Shown here: in pieces, positions 23,035 through 23,862 of the stretch | How positions within the stretch are numbered: the first letter of the stretch is position 1 | Layout: every line of letters begins with the position of its first letter | Source: JBDHTS01 sp044220535 | GTDB taxonomy: Bacteria > Pseudomonadota > Alphaproteobacteria > Micavibrionales > Micavibrionaceae | Assembly (NCBI GenBank): GCA_044220535.1 | Contig: JBGAQU010000040.1 | Span: forward strand, 1-23,862 | DNA: 23,862 bases | Direction: 5' to 3' | Program-made: the position numbers and the translations under genes | Notes under the pieces: model-generated | The model's input: the letters and a program-made list of their open reading frames with translations, nothing else | Told to the model about the DNA's origin: nothing | The model's database searches: none

Positions 23035-23862
23035 ATGGTAAGGAGCGTCAGGCGTCACGCTGGACAATTTTCATCGGTCAGCATAAAAGTGGCGCGCTGC
23101 GGCAAGTGATTACGCGTGATGGTCAGCTGGCTATGACGCGTATGACCCCGGCGGCGGACAGCGAGGCGAGCGCTGCGCGCTGGGCTGCTGAAGTATCCCA
23201 GGAATTCAAGGCGACGATCGGTTATTTGTCGCGTTTCGGTTATGGACAGGAAGACGGCACGGATGTGATTGTCATCGCTGATCCGGATTCGGGCGAGGCG
23301 TTGAAATCCCTGATCGATATTCCTTGTAATTACACATCCTTTACAGTTAATGAAGCCGCCCGTCTTCTGGGTATGAGCATCGGTCTGCAGGATGAGCAGC
23401 GTTTTGCCGATCCCCTGCATGCCGCATGGTCGGGCAGAAAAAACAAATTCATCCTGCCGATGAAGGCGGTGGAGCTGGCTTCGGTCGTGCGGCCGCGCCA
23501 GATGGCGGCGGCGGCGATGTTCCTCCTGATTCTCGGGGGCGGGTATTTCGCATGGCAGATGATCAACCAAGTGCAGGAAATGGCGACCGTGCAAAGTAAT
23601 CTATCCGATCAGGAAGATGCTTTGAGGGCTGCCAAAAAGCAGGAAGACGCCGAAGCTGCCAAGATGCTTGCGCTCGGCTTCGATATCAAGCTGATCAAAT
23701 CATCCATTAATGCTTTTGAGAAGCTGAAGCGGACGGAAATGGATCCATTGCCTGTCATTCAGAAAATCGGCGCCGCGCTTGGCGGCGATATGAGGCTGAG
23801 TTCCTTGAAAATGGAAATGGTTGATCCTTCGACGACATTGGCCGGTGTCATGGGCTATCAGC
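22974..23862 (+). pseudogene. PilM/PilN- or GspL-like protein, continuation running off the window
   Basis: From GGC at 22974 the frame stays open to the window end (296 codons), giving the rest of the protein. The second half of an actin-like domain comes first (SRWTIFIGQHKSGALRQV, then RDGQLAMTRMTP; compare the DIG...RDGxLxFTR strands of PilM), followed by a helix AAEVSQEFKATIGYLSRF. A single membrane span near 23511-23560 (MAAAAMFLLILGGGYFAW) comes next, then a periplasmic coiled coil (QVQEMATVQSNLSDQEDALRAA) and the start of a PilN/GspL-type domain (PLPVIQKIGAALGGDMRL). The layout equals GspL, or PilM fused to PilN. The true end lies outside the window. With one repeat copy removed the chain is continuous from 22462. 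Confidence 0.75.

Overview
The window looks like a Gram-negative alphaproteobacterial chromosome, from either a free-living organism or a metagenome-derived genome. The evidence is a lipid A/Kdo cluster (waaA, lpxK and an LpxL-type acyltransferase), a class II DAHP synthase, a haem-type bacterioferritin, an OmpA-like envelope protein of a kind I associate with alphaproteobacteria, two tRNA-Arg genes, and TGA used as an ordinary stop. Genus cannot be set from sequence alone. There is no IS element, phage gene, CRISPR array or rRNA.

Left part (1-7.7 kb) is compact housekeeping DNA, mostly on the minus strand. It holds nicotinate phosphoribosyltransferase translationally coupled to bacterioferritin, and a plus-strand DUF488-like gene that lacks an internal block. 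A class II DAHP synthase follows, coupled to a small unknown protein, then a small membrane protein, then the overlapping waaA > lpxK > LpxL-type operon that makes and acylates Kdo-lipid A. Small plus-strand genes sit between these operons, and their 3' ends overlap convergently with the neighbours by 4, 11 and 8 bases.

Middle part (7.7-14.0 kb) is one minus-strand operon: prkA (YeaG-type AAA+ kinase), DUF444/YeaH, SpoVR/YcgB and then etfB. The first three form the widespread stationary-phase/stress module. An ETF beta subunit at the end, with no etfA in sight, is unusual. A strong hairpin separates prkA from DUF444. An AT-rich non-coding stretch of about 350 bases with inverted repeats lies upstream of prkA.

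Right part (14.3-23.9 kb) is envelope and secretion territory. It has two tRNA-Arg genes, two small exported proteins of unknown function, an OmpA-like lipoprotein-sized periplasmic protein, a CLC chloride transporter with an altered pore signature, and a type II secretion/type IV pilus-like cluster: GspE/PilB ATPase, GspF/PilC platform protein, and a PilM/PilN- or GspL-like protein running off the end.

The most striking feature is that lesions cluster here. There is a one-base frameshift in a signal peptide, a frameshift plus an in-frame TGA in the OmpA-like gene, a one-base deletion in the ATPase gene, an apparently ATT-initiated GspF gene, and a 29-base tandem duplication that breaks the PilM/GspL-like gene. 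The genes to the left are all intact apart from the shortened DUF488. Either this strain is losing an envelope/secretion system or the assembly carries indel errors; read data would decide.
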